DNA of 64,000 nt. Source: Rapana venosa (Eukaryota > Mollusca > Gastropoda > Neogastropoda > Muricidae). A program made the position numbers and the translations under genes. The stretch spans positions 45,891,395 through 45,955,394 of the forward strand of contig CM054140.1 in NCBI GenBank assembly GCA_028751875.1, read 5' to 3'. This document shows positions 32,853 to 45,999 of this stretch, piece by piece; the stretch's first letter is position 1, and each line of letters begins with the position of its first letter. A model generated the notes under the pieces. The model saw only the letters and a program-made list of their open reading frames with translations, did no database searches and was not told where the DNA came from.

Positions 32853-34157
32853 TGTACATTTCAGCAGGGTGTTGGAATTTTGGCTTTCAAAGGCAGGGAC
32901 AGACATGAGATGAAACAAGAGGGAAAAATCTTAGGTTTGAAATAGGTATGTTTTGAGGCTGGATTTAAAGCTGTCGTAAGTAGGCTTTTCACGAAGGGAG
33001 AGAGGGAGGTCATTCCAGATTGATGGACCAGAAATAGAGAAAGAGCGACGGCCAACAGTGGATTGGTTGAATCTAGGTATTCGTAAGCACAAGGTATCTG
33101 CAGCAGAGCGGAGGGAATGAGAAGGAGTGTACAGGTGAAGACATTCACAGAGGTAGGAGGGTGCTGTTTTGTGGAGACATTTGTAACAGAGGGTACTGAT
33201 CTTGTACTTTACTCTCTGTGGCACAGGCAACCAGTGGAGAGATTGCAGGAGTGGAGTAATATGCTCAGATTTTTTCTTTTTGAGGACTAATTGAGCTGCA
33301 GAGTTTTGTATGCGTTGAAGGGAGTGGATAGATGATGCTGGCAGACCAGCCCAAAGAGAATTACAATAGTCCAGACGTGAAAGAATAAGAGATGTGACAA
33401 GTTTGGATGTTGCATCAGTGGACAGGTATTTTCGGATTGCACTTATACGTCGTAATTGATAGTAGCAGGACTGGCAGGTCTGGGTGATGAACTTTTGCAT
33501 AGAGAGTGTGTTGTCAATAACAACACCTAGATACTTAACTGCACTGGATAGCGGAACTGATGTACTGCCAAATTCTATTGAATCTGTTGTGATGGAAAAG
33601 AGTTTGTGTTTGGTCCCTATAATCATGGCTTCGGTTTTATCTGCATTTAGCTGTAACTTGTTTTGTATCATCCAGTTTTGAATGTCCTGAAGGCAAAGTG
33701 ACATATTTGTCAAGAGAGAAGGCAGATTTTCAGGAGTGTCACTGCTTTGAATCTGGGAGTCATCAGCGTAGAAATGATGGTTGATCTGATGACGGTTTAT
33801 TATTATGTATGAGAGTGGAACAGTGTAGAGAGTGAACAGGACAGGGCCCAGAACTGATCCTTGTGGGACTCCACATTCTAGTTTTACAGGAATTGATTGA
33901 ATTTTGTTTACTGAGACTGTCTGGAATCGATCAGTGAGGTATGAACTAAACCAGGTAAGGGCTGTGCCAGTAACACTGAACGTTTTTTGGAGACGGGAGA
34001 GAAGGATAGAGTGATGTATAGTGTCAAATGCTGAAGATAAGTCGAGAAGAGTGAGAAGAGAGATTTTCCCTGAGTCAGAAGCGTTTAGAAGCGTGTTTAA
34101 CGTATGGACTAGGGTGGTTTCCGTGCTGTGGTTGACGCGATAGGCAGACTGAAATTC
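32684..34157 (-). mobile_element. CR1/L2-like non-LTR retrotransposon, 5'-truncated, ORF intact
   Basis: Minus-strand element from EFQSAYR near 34157 to an (AAT)n tail at 32684-32702. The ORF has no stop from the 5' truncation to its natural end at 32931. The 3' UTR includes CAAGCGCT-like and ATATAAATTCCATA-like sequences that form the 3' tail shared with SINE2. It lies in the elongase intron between exons 1 and 2, same strand as the gene. Confidence 0.85.
32931..34157 (-). pseudogene. LINE reverse transcriptase, C-terminal portion
   Basis: About 408 codons with RT motifs in order: FQSAYRVNHSTETTLV, LLDLSSAFDTIHHSILL (catalytic Asp), GVPQGSVLGPVLFTLY, FYADDSQI (catalytic Asp pair), LQLNADKTEAMIIG and VKYLGVVID. 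The C-terminal part has [32 protein letters not shown] and [10 protein letters not shown], typical of CR1/L2/Rex1-type LINEs. The endonuclease and RT fingers are missing. The apparent start Met at 34226 lies in an adjoining SINE1 core, so it is not a real start. Confidence 0.85.
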
Positions 34158-34305
34158 CCCGAAAGTCCTGCAGATGAGACTATAAACCAAACTCCCATCT
34201 GTGAATGCATGCAGAACATCTTGCACACACTTTAAAGCCTGTCCCGCCTTTCAAAAAAAATAGGCCATTGCCTGCCAGTAGGAACAGATGACAACTTTTT
34301 TTTAA
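34158..34305 (+). mobile_element. SINE1 core fragment
   Basis: GAAAGTCCTGCAGATGAGAC, GCATGCAGAACATCTTGC and ATAGGCCATTGCCTGCCAG match the SINE1 core and middle. Abuts the truncated 5' edge of the CR1/L2-like copy. Confidence 0.75.
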
Positions 34306-34327
34306 ACACATGCACGCAAGTGTGTTT

Positions 34328-34425
34328 AGATATCCCTTAAGATGGAATGTGGCTACCTTAATGGTGGGTAAAAATGGTCACGCCCAAACTCACTCTACTG
34401 GTCAGCTTCAGAGCTCTAGTCAAGA
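34328..34425 (+). repeat. Dispersed repeat family W, copy 3
   Basis: GATGGAATGTGGCTACCTTA, ATGGTGGGTAAAAATGGTCA and TCAGAGCTCTAGTCAAGAAC, as in the dimer at 8225-8690. Confidence 0.7.
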
Positions 34426-34674
34426 ACAAAACAAAACCACTCACACACACAAAATGAGGCTCTGTGCACACGTGCGTGCACAAACACACGTACATACAAT
34501 CTTGCATGCATGTTTAAATCCCAGCCATCTTTTCTAGAAGAGTAGGCCAGTGGCATGGATGACACGAATATACCCAGCATGCACCCTGCAGGCTGGAGGG
34601 GATGGGCTCCACCAAATTCAACCTGCCCAAGATTTCAGCACTGTGTCCCAATGACTCCTGAGGGACATTTTTTT

Positions 34675-34785
34675 TTTCCTTCCTCAGCTAGAGCTCTGAA
34701 GTTTACCAATGATGAGGTTTTGCGTATGCGACAGTTTATGCCTACCATTAAGGTCACCAAATTCTTACTTCAGAGATCCTCAGGG
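34675..34785 (-). repeat. Dispersed repeat family W, copy 4
   Basis: Reverse complement of the family: CAGCTAGAGCTCTGAAGTTT, TGAGGTTTTGCGTATGCGAC and CTACCATTAAGGTCACC. Confidence 0.7.
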
Positions 34786-35040
34786 GCTATGGCAGGAGTC
34801 AGTCCATCAGGCACACAGACATTGTGCAACAACTGAAAACTCTCTCCTATTAGTTACAGTTGTCATGCACCCATGTTTAAGATAAGAAACTTCACGCCAA
34901 CTTGTTAGCAATTACTAAATTAGAGGACGTATCTTGTGACCCAGAAGGTAAGCTGTTTGTATGAAACCGGAGTATTCTAAACAAGGTTTGCCAGGCTAAC
35001 AGAAACTCTAGTACATAAATGCATCTGTGTGTGTGGGCGC

Positions 35041-35722
<682 letters not shown>

Positions 35723-35759
35723 CCATTATCCTCAAAATAAAGAATAAATTAACAAAAAT

Positions 35760-37320
35760 AAAACATATAAATTAACAAAAATAAAACATACACACACACA
35801 CCAGCATGCATGCAAGCTTCCACATGCATCCATGCATGCGCACACATACATACATGTACACATACACATGCATGTGCATACACACACACACACACACACG
35901 CCCACACAGAGTAGCAAAACCACAAAAGTCAGTACAGCCAAGTAGATAGCACCTTTAACACTGGAGCTGCAGCAGTCACCAGATAAGTAGCCAAGTTGTG
36001 ACTCATGCAGCAAAATGAACTACCCAGGCCTCCTTCTGTTACCAGGAATCAGTGAGAATAGCTCAAAACAATCCTCCTCAGTGCACTCATCCTCAGAACA
36101 CATTTTCTGAAGACAAAGGGCATGTCATGAAATACGTTTTTTCAGAAACCACAGGCACAGTGGACCACAAACACTTCAATGCACTCCGTCCTGCATTTAC
36201 CCACTTACCCATTTTTCTCAGAAAAACTCTGATTTGTTCTTTCCACCAACCCCCCTTCCCCCCCCACCCCCCCCCCCCCCTTCCCGAAAAAACTCACTTC
36301 CTGTCAGAAATTTGGAATAATGTTCCACAGGTTTTACATTTTGTCTCTTACCATCTCTTTCCAGTTGTGTCTTTGTATCACAACCTCAGAAACTGGATTC
36401 TTATCTTGAAACACATTATCCAAAGTTTATTATAAGAGGAGTCTCTGCTATTTGAGCTCTCCAGAAGCATTACTCAAAAGGGATTTAGCATGACAGAACA
36501 GCAGACAGTGTTGCTGTGGTGATAGGGCTTGCTCTTTTAACTCAGATTCAAAGTGAGTTTATGGAGGATCACTTGGGGAATAAACTCAATGGTTATTCGT
36601 CCATACAAGTATTGTGAATGCAGCTTCAACAATTTAGCATCAAAAGACCAATGTCCCTCAAGACAGTTTTTTTTTTAAATATATCTTTAAAATCCAAAAA
36701 CCAACTCTTTAAAATGAAAAGTTGTAGGCTACAATAACTGCAATCTGACTAACTGATGTGGATGAACTATGATGCTAAAAACTTCGACAGTTTTAAAACC
36801 AAACAAGTTGGAATAAATACTGATGAATTTTCAAGAATTTTGACACTAGAGGTGAAGGATGTTTTGTGACTTGTTTGCCCATTCCCTAGTTGAACTCCCT
36901 TGGGGTCACCCAGATTGTGTGCTTGTTCATCTCACCTGGGAATCAATATGAGATTGAAAATACACAAAGTTTGCATGTATGACTAGTTTACAAAGTACCA
37001 CACCACAGCCAGACTGGCTTAAAGAATCTTTCTACAAACTCATTTAAAGGAGAGTGCAAGTTGTTATGCTCAGAGCTTGTCATGGCTGAAGACATTCTCA
37101 ACATATCTCGACATTTAACACTCTGATCCAGGCTTGGGCACTTTGTTTAGATCAATAACCGACAGGCCTTTTTAGCCTTGGGCCAAGTTTTGTTACTGAC
37201 AATGTGTAAGCTTCAAAAACAAATGTCGCATGGAAAAAGCACCCAGGAGTGAAATACTGTACATCTTTTTAAAAAGTTAGGGCACTTTGTGATAAGATAT
37301 ATATGTGACGCTCCACCCAT
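35760..37320. other. Leader-proximal intron sequence, no gene recognised
   Basis: CA/GCATGCATG-rich at 35785-35910, C-run at about 36249-36281; otherwise no repeat or coding region identified. Confidence 0.5.
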
Positions 37321-37325
37321 GAAAT

Positions 37326-37715
37326 GAGTCGATTTGCACCTGACCACTTTTTCCACTAGGAGCCATTTTAGGCAGGTGGGGGTAAGGTCGTTGATTTTGA
37401 GATTTTGATCATTTATTAAACTGTAGCCATTTTTTTACCTTGTATTGAAGTCTCAAGCAGTAAATTTGGCTTCCTTTTGCTTTAAAAACTCATTTACAAA
37501 CATCCAAGCCCTCATTCTGACTGCCCATTATAGTGCAAAACTTGTCAATTTCTCATTTTGTCACTTTCAGTAGTTTATTATCATTTCATTTTGTAATAAC
37601 TGTTCACAGAACTGTCCGATTTCCAAGCTGTTTTCTGTATTGAGTAGCCTTTTAATTGCGGATTAATAGCTTTTTAACAAATAAAAACTGACCTCCAATG
37701 CAATGCGACTCATTA
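37326..37715. mobile_element. Candidate MITE with AATGAGTCG inverted ends
   Basis: GAAATGAGTCGATTTGCACC near 37320-37345 and, inverted, AATGCAATGCGACTCATTAT near 37699-37718 share AATGAGTCG-ATTGCA with one gap. The roughly 390-bp interior is AT-rich and non-coding. Target duplications not identified. Confidence 0.3.
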
Positions 37716-38574
37716 TGACTTATGTGCTGTGTGTGTGTGTGCGTGCGCGTGTGCGCGTGCGTATTCTATAAAAAACATTTTTATATTCTAAAACCTTTTC
37801 TTCTTCTTCACAAAAAAATGAACTCCGTTAGAGTGTAAAGCCACCACCCAACTCATGTTTCATCCTTGTTCTTTCCCCGACACACCCTAGGTAGCTAGCA
37901 CACAGTGCACCACAGCCTGTAACAGCATGTCACTAAAGCTGTCCTTTCCTCATCTGTTGGCAAAGTAAAATCAGACAACACTGCATACATTCATAACCTC
38001 TGTGTCACTGCAACTGGTACCAGACAACAAAAGTTTAGAAAAAAAAATTTTTAATAATAAAAAAAAAGCAGAAAAAGCACCCATAACAAGAACAACAAAA
38101 AAAGGGGAGGGGGGGAGTACTCCATGACCTGCATGCAACTGAGAACTATTTTTCAAACAAACCCAAAAAATCTATAGAAAAACAAGGGGGAAAAAATGCA
38201 AGATTTATTTATACCACTTCAATTTTTTTATTTGATTTCAGACCACAGAGAAAAAATTCTGCAACAGTCCGCCATTTACATGCTTTATACCAGGAACCAA
38301 GGATCATTCCTTGCTTTGACAATGCACTCAACACTACACACAAGCCATATATATCTATATATTATATATATATATCTTGTTTCTTTTAAACGGCTTTTTT
38401 TTCTGTTTAAGGGTGACACTGACAGCAGGAAGGAGGGGGATGGAACAGGGAAAAAAAACACACAGACCTGCTTCTCATTTATGCCTACCCAACAAGCAAG
38501 CCCAACACATTAATTTTATGATTATTCTGACATTTTCCAGTGAAACATGTTGTTTGAATTTAAACATCACTCAC

Positions 38575-38632
38575 CAGCATGAGGCTTGGCCTCATCATAC
38601 TGCCGGATCAGGTCTTTCAGTACACTGGCCAT
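38575..38632 (-). CDS. ELOVL2/5: Fatty acid elongase, exon 1 coding part (start codon)
   Basis: Residues 1-19 (MASVLKDLIRQYDEAKPHA) and the first base of Asp20. The ATG at 38632 sits in GACGCCATGG, a strong Kozak context. The exon extends upstream to an acceptor (TGTTGCAG) at 38687-38688, with 54 nt (38633-38686) before the ATG that stay open in frame. Both candidate leader exons have an in-frame stop and no in-frame ATG, so this ATG is the likely start. Donor GTGAGT. The short N-terminal region before the D-R-W block matches family length. Confidence 0.88.
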
Positions 38633-38824
38633 GGCGTCCTTGCTCCAGGCAGCAGTGGTGGTGTTCTTTTCTACTGACTCCTCAAACTGCAACACATACC
38701 ACACACACACAAGTTGAATGGCAACAGTCTTGTTACACACAACAAATATATCTACTAAGTCGAGAGACGCCAGCTTTGGCATGCAACTTAAAAATAGTGG
38801 ATAGCTCTTCAGTGTGGAGTCCAA

Positions 38825-39050
38825 ATGATGGACAAGAAGGAGAAAAAAAGAAGAGGAGGAGGAGAAAGAAAAGAGGAGGAGGAAGAGGAAGAAAAGGAGG
38901 AGGAGAGGGAGGAGGAAGGGAAGATGAAGAAGAAGAAGGAAAAGGAGAGGAAGAAGGAGACTAAGCAGAAGGAGACGAAGAAGAAGAAGAAAAAGAAGGA
39001 GACGAAGAAGGAGAAGAAGAAGAACAATAATAATCAGAAGAAGAAAAATA
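38825..39050 (+). repeat. Polypurine (AAG/AGG)n tract
   Basis: About 225 bp almost entirely of A and G on the plus strand, ending in AATAATAATC-rich sequence that abuts a truncated LINE. Both strands give spurious Lys/Glu- or Phe/Ser-rich frames. Confidence 0.95.
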
Positions 39051-39769
39051 TGTCACATCTCTCATTCTTTCACGTTTAGACTACTGTAATTCTCTTTTGG
39101 CTGGCCTACCAGCATCATCTATCCACTCTCTTCAACGCATACAAAACTCTGCAGCTCGACTGGTCCTAAGAAAGAAAAAATCTGAACACATCACTCCTCT
39201 TCTGCGATCTCTTCACTGGTTGCCTGTCTCACAAAGACTGGAGTATAAAATCAATACCCTCTGTTTCAAATGTCTCCACAAATCTGCACCCTCTTATCTC
39301 TGTAACTGTCTTCACCTGTACACTCCATCCCGTTCCCTTCGTTCAGCCGCAGATACTTTGTGCTTTCGAACACCCAGATTCAAACAAACCACTGTTGGCC
39401 GTCGCTCCTTCTCTGTTTCTGGTCCATCCACCTGGAATGACCTCCCTCTTTCACTTCACCAAAAGCCTTCACTTGATACCTTCAAGTGCAGCCTCAAAAC
39501 ACACTTATTTCCTACCTGAGACTTTCCCCCCACACATCTGTCACTAATTTTCAACAGCATCTTTCACCTTCTAAGTGTTGTTCCGTGTGTGTGTGTGTGT
39601 GGGTGCGTGTGTGCGTGCGTACGTGCGCGCGCATGGATTTGAAATCTGTTGTTCATTATGTTTAAGGAGAGTTGCATGCCTGTAAATGATTGAGTGCAAG
39701 CGCTTCGATTTGTTTGTTTTTTTACAAGATTCAGCGCTATATAAATTCCATATATTATTATTATTATTA
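39051..39769 (+). mobile_element. CR1/L2-like LINE, second copy, 3' portion
   Basis: Same family as 32684-34157, opposite orientation. It begins at [20 protein letters not shown], keeps one open frame to its stop near 39519 (about 155 codons; [36 protein letters not shown]). It then has a 3' UTR with a GT patch (39585-39625) and the tail CAAGCGCTTCGATTTGTTTG, CAGCGCTATATAAATTCCAT, (ATT)n. Antisense to the elongase, in the 5' intron. Confidence 0.88.
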
Positions 39770-39888
39770 AAAATATGAATATGAATAACACCATCGCCAA
39801 CAATATGAAGAATTGAGGAGAAAAACACAAACAAGAGTCTAAGGATTTTGTTAAGAAGTAGAGCATTTTGAGAAAAAGATGGACAGAG

Positions 39889-39984
<96 letters not shown>

Positions 39985-40025
39985 TGAAGACAAGACAAGA
40001 CAAGACAAGACTACACACACACACA
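39889..40025. repeat. (GA)n array plus (AAGAC)n
   Basis: About 90 bp of GA repeats to 39982, then five AAGAC-type pentamers to about 40012, then a short CA stretch. Confidence 0.95.
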
Positions 40026-40793
40026 GGTAACTGTGTGGATGGGTGGGTGTGAGCATGGGTGTGGGCAAGTGAGCAATAATTGAGTAACTACAAGTACCAA
40101 CACTTTCTGTTTTTCAGGCACAGCTACACAATAGATTTAAAACCGAGCAGTATAATGCAAGAATTGCAAATAACCTTATGAAATTTGAAATAGAATGGAA
40201 TCACTACAAATCATTATTTTTTATCACATAAAGGATGAATAAAACATCAGAAGACACACAGCTTCGGACACAAAAAAAATAACATTCCATCAAGCCCTCC
40301 TGTAATGGGGGAGGGAAGAATGGCAACTGACAAACTGTGTCATATTCTTCAGATGGCATGGCATATAAATTGTGTACTGTATAAAATGCCGTTGTGTATG
40401 TATGTATGTCTGTATGTATGTATGTATGCAGGAATGCTGTATACACGCTATTTCTTTGTTATGTACAATACTGAAGTGCACTCATGAACATGCGACTATT
40501 GCTAGTTAACGTTTATTGATATTGATAATGCTTGTCATGCATATGTATTTGTAATAACAAAAGGATTTTTTTTTTTTAATTTTAAAAATTTGAGTAACTA
40601 GACAAGCAATGTGTGTGTGTGGGAGGGGGGGGGTGAGTGGGTATGCATGCGCATGTGTGTCTGTATGTGTGCATGCACGTGTGCGTGCAAATGTGCATGC
40701 ATGCATGCGTGTGTGTGTGTGTGGTATGCCTGCAAACATAAGAATGTGCATGCATCATCAAACATTCTTTCACACACAGAGGCAAACACACAC

Positions 40794-40827
<34 letters not shown>

Positions 40828-41616
40828 TTACACACACACAACATTACTAGTTTTCAATGTCACTGCTCGGACAATGTACACAACCATGCATCAAAATGTT
40901 ACACTGGCTGTTACAATCTATTACACTGCCTTTTTTTTTTTTTCAAAGATAGAAATAAAGAAAAGAAAAAAAAAAGAAAACCCAACAACAAAACACCAGC
41001 TCTTCACATTTTCGCAATGTCATAGCATTAATCCATAACAATACTTTTTTTTGTTTTGCCTAGATTGCCTGATCCTAGATGTGATTAAGTCAGCCTTGTA
41101 CCATAAAATGAGATTATAACGGTGCTATTTTGTGCAGTGGTGTAGCCAAGGTACTTTACTGACACCCCCACCACTACCTGCCACTAGCGATAAGGAAAAT
41201 GCTGTTACACATGACTTAACTGTAAGGATTTTTTTTGTGTTACCTTTTCTTTTTATTATTATTATTATTATTATGGTGGTTTCTGATCTGCTTACTGCAC
41301 TAATGTGTTAATAGGGCACTGTGGAAAGAGGGAGGGAGAGAAAAGAGGGTAGAGGGAGGAACAGAGAGTGAGAGAGTATGTGTGTCTCTGTGTGTGCATG
41401 CACGCATCTGTGTGTGTGTGCGCGCACGTGCGCATGTGTGTGCGTGCATGCGTGCGCAAGTATGAGAGTGTGAAAGGGTGTGGTTTGTGGGTTTTTTGAG
41501 AGAGAATGCATGCGCGTGTTCTTTCTTAAATTTAACGTTCACTCAAGGTGATATTAGACCAAAATGTTTTTTTGATTGACTAAACTCTTCTTGAACAACT
41601 TACTTGCCCAGTTACT

Positions 41617-41661
<45 letters not shown>

Positions 41662-42600
41662 GACACAAACATGCATACGCACATAGATGCATGCATGCAC
41701 ACACAGACACACATATGTGTGTGTTTTGTGTGTATGTGTGTGACTGTGTACACATGCACATGCGCATGAGTGTGTGCATGCATGTGTGCGTGTGTGTTTG
41801 CTTGTGAGTGCGTGTGTGGGTGCGTGTGCGTGTGTGACAGAGAGAGGGTGTCCACCAGCAAAAAAACACACACAAAAGTTTTACTTTACAATCACACTCA
41901 CACACATACACAGAGGGAACAGCCAACATGGGTTGTGCTTGTTATAAATTAAATATTCTATGAAAGCGTATTCAAGGCATACATGTATGCAAACAAATGT
42001 GTTTCCCTCTAAATAACCCATCAATCACAACCTTGCAGCTATTCACCAGCAAAGAAGATTGATCATCTGCATGTGCGGATGTGTGTGTGTTTTGTGTGTG
42101 TGTGTGTGTGTGACTGTGTGTACGTGCACACGTGTGCCTGAGTGCGTGCATGTGTGTATGTGAGTGTGAGTGTGCGTGTGTGGGCGCGTGTGTGCACGCA
42201 TGAGCACTGCACAATCATGAACATTTTCGCTCCTCAACTTTTGCAAACTTTCCCACGACACAATGCCTGAAAAATCCTGTGCGGTGCTTCAATGACTCCT
42301 CAAGGAGTTGAGAGAGCAGTTTAGTCAGTCAAGTTATGCATAACCACAGGATTGTACACACAATGTAGATGTATGCATACATATATAACCCCACCTATAT
42401 TTGAAGAGGGAGAGAGAGAGCAAAGAGTACAAGTTTTGGTGTGGAAAGATCCGCTGACATCATGATCGAATTGGAGTGTGAGCTATGTTTCGTCACAGCT
42501 GATTACAGTTACTGCGATATTCTGTCATGGTTATCACAGTTTCATCACAGCTGATTACAGTTACTGCGCTATCTTTCTGTCATGGTTATCACAGTTGATT
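40026..42600. other. Microsatellite-rich intron, no gene
   Basis: (TATG)n at 40395-40430, GT/GCATGC at 40608-40725, (CA)n at 40795-40822, (ATT)n at 41254-41273, GT-rich at 41378-41460, (CA)n at 41623-41660, and GT/CA alternations through 41900 and 42075-42200. Many overlapping Cys/Val/His/Thr frames here are artefacts. Confidence 0.85.
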
Positions 42601-42730
42601 ATGATGGGGAATGCAGTCCAGTGGATAAGGTGATAGGCCTTGCAATCCCTGATACTTCAAAGGTGTAGTTCACGAAGTTCAAATCTTGGAGGTATCTGGT
42701 GGATTAAAAGTTAAGGATTTTTTAATTTTT
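42601..42730 (+). repeat. tRNA-like SINE head fragment
   Basis: CAGTCCAGTGGATAAGG resembles an A-box region and AAGTTCAAATCTTGG a B box; followed by TCTGGTGGATTAAAAG, as also seen at 43140-43310 (TCTGGTGAATTAAAGAG). Not a functional tRNA. Confidence 0.5.
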
Positions 42731-42934
42731 ATGAACTACCTGGTCCCTTTACATGCACACCTGCCAGTGCCTTACAGTTAGGTTAACAGTCCTTTGTGTT
42801 TGCACACCTAACAAAGGGTTAACACTACACAAGAAAGATAGATCTGTAGTTCTCGTCAGCCATTTCGTAGCTTGTAAAAACACAACTATTTTGCATCCAA
42901 ATATACATTAGTTACATCAAAACCAACATATACC

Positions 42935-43040
42935 CAAAGTCGGAATGCGGCTACCTTAATGGTGAGTAAAAATGGTCGCATAAAAAATTATGCAAAAATC
43001 TAATGGTGAACCTTGCAGCTCTAGCTGTGGGAACGAACAC
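42935..43040 (+). repeat. Dispersed repeat family W, copy 5
   Basis: GTCGGAATGCGGCTACCTTA, GTAAAAATGGTCGCATA and TGGTGAACCTTGCAGCTCTA. Confidence 0.75.
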
Positions 43041-43139
43041 ACACACATACACACACACATGCGTGCACACGCAACATACCAGCCAATTAAATGTTCCAGT
43101 TTGTGACAGCTTGGCAAAACTGAAAATACTACATTCCTA

Positions 43140-43315
43140 AGACACTATAACCAAGTGGTTAAAACCATTCAACTTCCATCCCACGGCCCAATGCTGTTGT
43201 AGGTTTGAATCTCAGCAGCAGCATCTGGTGAATTAAAGAGTGGGGATTTTTACGATCTTCCAGGCCTACCATTGCCTTAGTTCCCTTCATGTATGTAAAC
43301 ACATGTAGAAAATCA
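43140..43315 (+). mobile_element. tRNA-derived SINE fragment
   Basis: A box-like TAACCAAGTGG and B box-like GGTTTGAATCT, then TCTGGTGAATTAAAGAGTGG and TACGATCTTCCAGG. Related to the fragment at 42601. Confidence 0.55.
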
Positions 43316-43412
43316 AACACGCACATTAAAGACAGCATAATTCATGTCAGCATTCTGTGCGTTAAGAAAACACAAACAATTCCTCCCTATAACCTGTACA
43401 GACAAAACAATG

Positions 43413-43690
43413 AGCTGCTCCAAAGTTAGAATGTGTCTGACTGAGGCCAGCAGGCAGACCTCCTGCAGAGTTACAAGCACAGGAGAAGACCAGGCGCTAC
43501 AAATCCCACCCAATACAGGAGTGAAGAGAAGAGAAGACATATTCCTGAATACTATCAACACAGCATGAGGCCAGCAGGCAGACCTCCTGCAGAGTTACAA
43601 GCACAGGAGAAGACCAGGCACTATACACATCCCACCCAATAAGAGAACTCAGAGAACAGAAGACATAATCCCCTGTGAGTACCATCAACA
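43413..43690 (+). repeat. Dispersed repeat family Y, copy 2: 124-bp tandem duplication
   Basis: The block starting GAGGCCAGCAGGCAGACCTC at 43443 repeats at 43567. Both include TTACAAGCACAGGAGAAGAC and CCCACCCAATA. Same family as 25899 and 60225. Confidence 0.85.
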
Positions 43691-44865
43691 CAGCACACAC
43701 AGCAAATTACAGTTTCCAGCTCCTGTTATATCACCGTTTCCTTTCAGTCAGCATACCCGTGTGTATATTTGTACCATGTACTCATAAAAACTTGCTCTGA
43801 CAGTGGCACCTAAACCAGACCACCCCTTCCACTTTCTGTCACAAGCAGAGGACCAGTACCCGTTCCATTTGCAGCTCAGCCTTACACCATGTGACTCAAA
43901 TCTACAAACCACCTTCAGGAGTCTCTGCACAATTCTAACATCACGTTCCGCGGCTTGAGTTACTGCTGTTGAAAGTTTCCCCCGGGGCACCAGGAATAAG
44001 CACTCTCGTCTCACTTACCCATTCAGGAGTCATTGTGTGGTACCATATACAGTACACACTGAATAACAGGACTGCCTGTATGCCAGTCCTTTTAAAAGCC
44101 TACTCCATTATCCACACATGTATGATACACTTTCAAGAGCAATTATGCAGACACACAGTTTGAATCTGAGACACCATCTTGAATTGCAGTTAATGCTGTT
44201 TTGAATTGGTGGGGATAACTTACAGTGTTTTTTTTATTGTTTCTCGTGTTTAATTTCACTGTTAATTGTACAAAATCATGGGTTGTCTTCACATGTTCTC
44301 AAATTGAAATGATAATGAAATGATAAAGTGACGTACAAGTAGTTTCAGGTATCCACACAGGCATGCATGTCCACACACACACACGCACCCATGCACATAC
44401 AACTACACACACACACACTCAAATCATACATATCCATTGTAAAGCAAACACTAGCAAAAGAATTATGTAGGTTCTGTTCCTATGGCTTCTAGACTGGTAA
44501 TCTCTCCCCCCCCCCCCCCCCCTCCCCTCCCCACACACACACTCGCACACCTCACCTTGCTTCTAACCCTTTATACTGACCTGTACAACTCCCCCCTTCC
44601 CAACCCAACACACAATGCACATATTACGTCCAGAAAGTCCAGGGACCAATTGTTGACTCTTGCGCTTAGGAAAAGAAAACACTGCATTACTCAATGCTCA
44701 TTCTACTGTTCGGCAGACCTTTCAGTTTTTAGCCCGACAGCAAAACCTGGTACACAAGCCATTTGTTCCCACCCATTACCTTGCTTATGAATCAACAAAG
44801 TGTTATGCCCTGTGTATGGTTACAAGCCATAAGGTCAAGCTTCCATTTCCTACTAGATGCGAAAG

Positions 44866-44896
<31 letters not shown>

Positions 44897-45415
44897 AAGA
44901 GAGAGGGTGGTGGTTAGAGTATTGGTTTATGGTCAATGTTATTCATGTATGTAATGTTGTTTATAGCCCTTATATTAGTGATAACCACAAAAGCCCTATC
45001 AGGGCTGTTTTACTTTTGGCCAAGTCCATTTACTCGCTACTTTTGGCCGAGTCCATTTACTCACATTAACAATCATTTCCAGTTTAAAATCTAATCCCTG
45101 AAAAAATATCCCCCCAACATCATCAGCCTAGGGAAAGATAAAGATACACCCTTTATATTGTCCACTCACATATGGAAGAATAGGGAAAAAGATCATACTT
45201 AAATTCAATTTGTTTCATTCTGTGTGGCAAATAAAACCAGACTGTGCTGAAGACACCAGCCATTCTGCTTCATTCATTATTCCCCTTTTACCCCCAAAAC
45301 CAACTTTTCAACGTTAAAAAAACCCACACAAACGATAAATCCAAAATGCTCTATCGTGCGCAAAAAAAACACCGCTGGCTGGACATTCTGAGTCCATCTA
45401 TCCACACACACACAC
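43691..45415. other. No gene recognised; poly-C and poly-G tracts
   Basis: C-run at about 44506-44522 and 28 uninterrupted G at 44869-44896. CA repeats at 44372-44420. A 21-bp-spaced TACTTTTGGCC-GTCCATTTA duplication lies at about 45010-45062. Confidence 0.6.
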
Positions 45416-45650
45416 TCAGATGAGACTATAAACCGAGGCCCCGTGTTCGAACACATGCAGACCATCTTGCGCACACGTTAAATCCTGTTCCGCTTTTCGG
45501 AAGAGTAGGCCATTGTGTGCGGGTGGAAACAGATGACAAAAATTTACAAAACCGCAGACACACGGGGACTGAATGTAAAAAAGCACATGAGTGCTATTCC
45601 ATTATCCTCGATATAAAAGAATAAATAAATAAAAATAAATAAATAAATGT
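45416..45650 (+). mobile_element. SINE1, 5'-truncated copy
   Basis: Core GATGAGACTATAAACCGAGG through CTTGCGCACACGTTAAATCC and GTAGGCCATTGTG, to the CATTATCCTCGATATAAAAG end and AATA-rich tail. Preceded by a short (CA)n. Confidence 0.85.
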
Positions 45651-45675
45651 CTGTGTTCATAATTTTTTTTTCAGG

Positions 45676-45718
45676 CCTGAGTGAGAGACAGAGAGTGAGA
45701 GAGAGAGTGAGAGAGAGA

Positions 45719-45787
<69 letters not shown>
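45676..45787. repeat. (GA)n array
   Basis: GA repeats with scattered GTGA interruptions, about 110 bp. Confidence 0.95.
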
Positions 45788-45790
<3 letters not shown>

Positions 45791-45999
45791 TACTTATTCA
45801 AGAAAGGCCATAGCCCCATTTGAAGGGTTTACAAAATTATGCACATATATAATAATGTTATACTCAAGCACACAAACATCTTTATCCAATTCAGTATGTA
45901 GTCACAAAGTTACACTGTTTTCTGTGTTTTGAGATCAAACTAGTTCTCCTTTTTAAAGACTTATAGATGTATATATAGCACGATTTTTTCATGGCATTT

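Noticed and set aside
38377..38964. 195-codon plus-strand frame
   Set aside because: Antisense to the first elongase exon and extended by a polypurine tract.
39564..40068. 144-165-codon frames with long Ser-Leu runs
   Set aside because: Same artefact of a (GA)n array.
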